From Burkholderiaceae bacterium (GTDB lineage: Bacteria > Pseudomonadota > Gammaproteobacteria > Burkholderiales > Burkholderiaceae_C), in NCBI GenBank assembly GCA_029864165.1, contig JAOTTZ010000015.1:1-14040 (forward strand): a stretch of 14,040 nucleotides of DNA, read 5' to 3'. A program made the position numbers and the translations under genes. The first letter of the stretch is position 1; each line of letters opens with the position of its first letter. Under the pieces are notes generated by a model. It saw only the letters and a list, made by a program, of their open reading frames with translations. It did no database searches and was not told the DNA's origin. Below, piece after piece: positions 12,749 to 14,040 of this stretch.

Positions 12749-12761
12749 CAACCGGAGCCCG

Positions 12762-13697
12762 TCACCACGCGGGCGCCAGTGCTGTAAAACCTGCGGGAGC
12801 ACGGGTTTCGTCGTCAAAGGTGATCCACTCGTAATTCGTCTGGTCGGCGAGCACAGCCCGCAGCAGCTTGTTGTTGAGCGCGTGGCCGCTCTTGAAGGCA
12901 CTGTAGGCAGCCAGCAGCGGGTGCCCCAGCACCCACATGTCGCCAATGGCGTCGAGTATTTTGTGCTTCACGAACTCGTCATCGTAGCGTAAACCCTCGG
13001 TGTTAAGCACCTTGTAGTCATCGACCACGATGGCGTTGTCCATGCTTCCCCCACGGGACAGGCCGCGCGAGCGCATCAATTCCACGTCTTTGGTAAACCC
13101 GAAGGTGCGCGCACGCGCAATGTCGTGCTTGTAACGTCCAGAGCTCATGTCGAACTCAAAGCGCTGGCCGGTTTGGTCCAGCGCTGGATGTTTGAAGTCG
13201 ATCTCAAAACTAAGCTTGAAACCGTGAAACGGGTCGAGCCGAGCCCACTTTCGCGCAGCACCCTTGGCTTCATCAACTTCGACCGCACGCTTGATGCGCA
13301 TAAAACGCTTGGGCGCGTCCAGAAGGGCGATACCGGCGCTTTGCAGCAAAAACACGAAAGACGCGGCCGAGCCATCGAGTATGGGCAACTCCTCGGCCGT
13401 GATGTCGACGACAAGATTGTCGATGCCCAAGCCAGCGCAAGCAGACAGGAGGTGTTCGACCGTTTGCACCTTGGGTGCGCCCGGGTCACCGCCTGGCGAA
13501 AGCGTGGATGCCATCCGGGTATCGCACACCGCTTGGGCCGATACGGGGATGTCCACCGGCACCGGGAGGTCGATCCGGCGAAACATAATGCCGGCGTCGG
13601 GCGCGGCCGGCCGCAGTGTCAATTCGACCCGCTGCCCACTGTGCATGCCCACACCGACCGCGCGCGTGAGCGACTTAATCGTGCGCTGTTGAAGCAT
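12762..13697 (-). CDS. lpxC: UDP-3-O-acyl-N-acetylglucosamine deacetylase
   Basis: A 311-residue LpxC, the zinc amidase for the committed step of lipid A synthesis, acting at the cytosolic face of the inner membrane. Start ATG 13697 gives the family opening [20 protein letters not shown]. Zinc and catalytic residues are in place: Glu81-His82 in [17 protein letters not shown], His245 and Asp249 in [13 protein letters not shown], and His272 in [28 protein letters not shown] (103-118) is also typical. The frame stays open upstream to ATG 13832, but those 45 residues are unlike LpxC. No strong ribosome binding site is seen. It heads the run lpxC, two small membrane genes, ybeY, and diverges from the transketolase gene across 196 bp that must hold both promoters. 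LpxC is usually controlled by proteolysis; nothing here shows how. Confidence 0.96.
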   Translation of the reverse strand: MLQQRTIKSLTRAVGVGMHSGQRVELTLRPAAPDAGIMFRRIDLPVPVDIPVSAQAVCDTRMASTLSPGGDPGAPKVQTVEHLLSACAGLGIDNLVVDITAEELPILDGSAASFVFLLQSAGIALLDAPKRFMRIKRAVEVDEAKGAARKWARLDPFHGFKLSFEIDFKHPALDQTGQRFEFDMSSGRYKHDIARARTFGFTKDVELMRSRGLSRGGSMDNAIVVDDYKVLNTEGLRYDDEFVKHKILDAIGDMWVLGHPLLAAYSAFKSGHALNNKLLRAVLADQTNYEWITFDDETRAPAGFTALAPAW

Positions 13698-13893
13698 GCC
13701 GAGATTGTAGGAGGTACCGCCAGTTCCCGAGCCGTCGGAAAACGCTGTCATCGGCGGGCCGGGAACGCGCTCCGGCAGCTCAACGGCAGAGGGTCTGACA
13801 GGCACCATGAGACCCGCCCGTAAAATGCACATTGCTTTAGTCTCTTCTCCTGCTTTTTCCGCCTACAGTTTGTCCCACTCCGCCTGGCGCCGC

Positions 13894-14040
13894 ATGGCAT
13901 CGACCGACACCACACTCATGGCCAATGCCATCCGCGCATTGGCGATGGACGCTGTCCAGCAGTCCAACTCAGGCCACCCCGGCGCTCCGATGGGGATGGC
14001 CGAGATGGCGGTCGCCTTGTGGGGCCGCCACCTCAAGCAC
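13894..14040 (+). CDS. tkt: Transketolase, 5' end only
   Basis: ATG 13894 opens a frame of 49 codons to the window edge with no stop. It reads [20 protein letters not shown], then [20 protein letters not shown] and ALWGRHLKH. This is the N-terminus of transketolase, a thiamine-diphosphate enzyme of the non-oxidative pentose phosphate pathway and Calvin cycle in the cytosol. The [10 protein letters not shown] motif holds the active-site His (about residue 28) that contacts substrate and cofactor. No strong Shine-Dalgarno sequence precedes the start; TAAAAT at 13821-13826 is a possible -10 but its best -35 (CTGACA, 13795-13800) is 20 bp away, too far to be convincing. Divergent from lpxC. Whether it is tktA-like or Calvin-cycle cbbT cannot be told from this part. 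Confidence 0.93.
   Translation, partial: MASTDTTLMANAIRALAMDAVQQSNSGHPGAPMGMAEMAVALWGRHLKH

Noticed and set aside
13125..13823. Plus-strand opening of 232 codons
   Set aside because: Antisense to lpxC, with no recognisable motif.
13698..13832. 45-residue N-terminal extension of LpxC
   Set aside because: LpxC proteins begin at [12 protein letters not shown]; the extension is unlike the family and fills the divergent promoter region.

Overview
The window reads as chromosomal DNA of a GC-rich betaproteobacterium, most likely order Burkholderiales and close to Comamonadaceae. The basis is the residue pattern of MetG, ApbC, Dcd, LpxC and YbeY and the high third-position GC of the core genes; the assignment is by eye, not by database search. 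The window splits into an accessory half (about 1-5300) and a core half (about 5440-14040).

Accessory half. Toxin-antitoxin (TA) modules and mobile-element debris are packed together. In order they are: a truncated addiction-module antitoxin (126-281); a ribbon-helix-helix-type antitoxin (471-713) whose PIN toxin partner is broken by an in-frame TAA (697-1119); an intact hicAB pair on the minus strand (1251-1843); a second, paralogous antitoxin (2013-2258) whose PIN toxin (2281-2874) is split by a 167-bp MITE-like fold-back element (2410-2576); a RAYT-type transposase remnant (2939-3055); an intact AbrB-type vapB/PIN vapC pair (3230-3882); a second RAYT remnant (3921-4010); and a minus-strand operon of a degenerate receiver-domain protein, a PIN toxin and a small probable antitoxin (5287 down to 4176). 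A 36-bp exact direct repeat (402-437 and 4075-4110) and a weaker third copy (1907-1930) lie beside these modules. In both broken modules the antitoxin frame is open while the toxin is destroyed.

Core half. Reading left on the minus strand, apbC (Fe-S carrier ATPase), a membrane-anchored C13 (caspase-like) cysteine peptidase and dcd (dCTP deaminase) follow closely. metG (methionyl-tRNA synthetase) diverges from apbC and is followed by a heavily degraded SulP transporter remnant and a clear intrinsic terminator (11256-11275). A flavin reductase gene then converges, with a 12-bp 3' overlap, on a minus-strand operon: lpxC (lipid A biosynthesis), two small two-helix membrane proteins, and ybeY (rRNA maturation RNase). 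Divergent from lpxC, the 5' end of a transketolase gene runs off the right edge.

I see no tRNA, rRNA or CRISPR array. The strongest candidates for something unusual are the TA graveyard with its fold-back element, the pseudo-receiver/PIN/antitoxin operon, and the multi-pass membrane C13 peptidase between apbC and dcd. None can be claimed as a new system from sequence alone.
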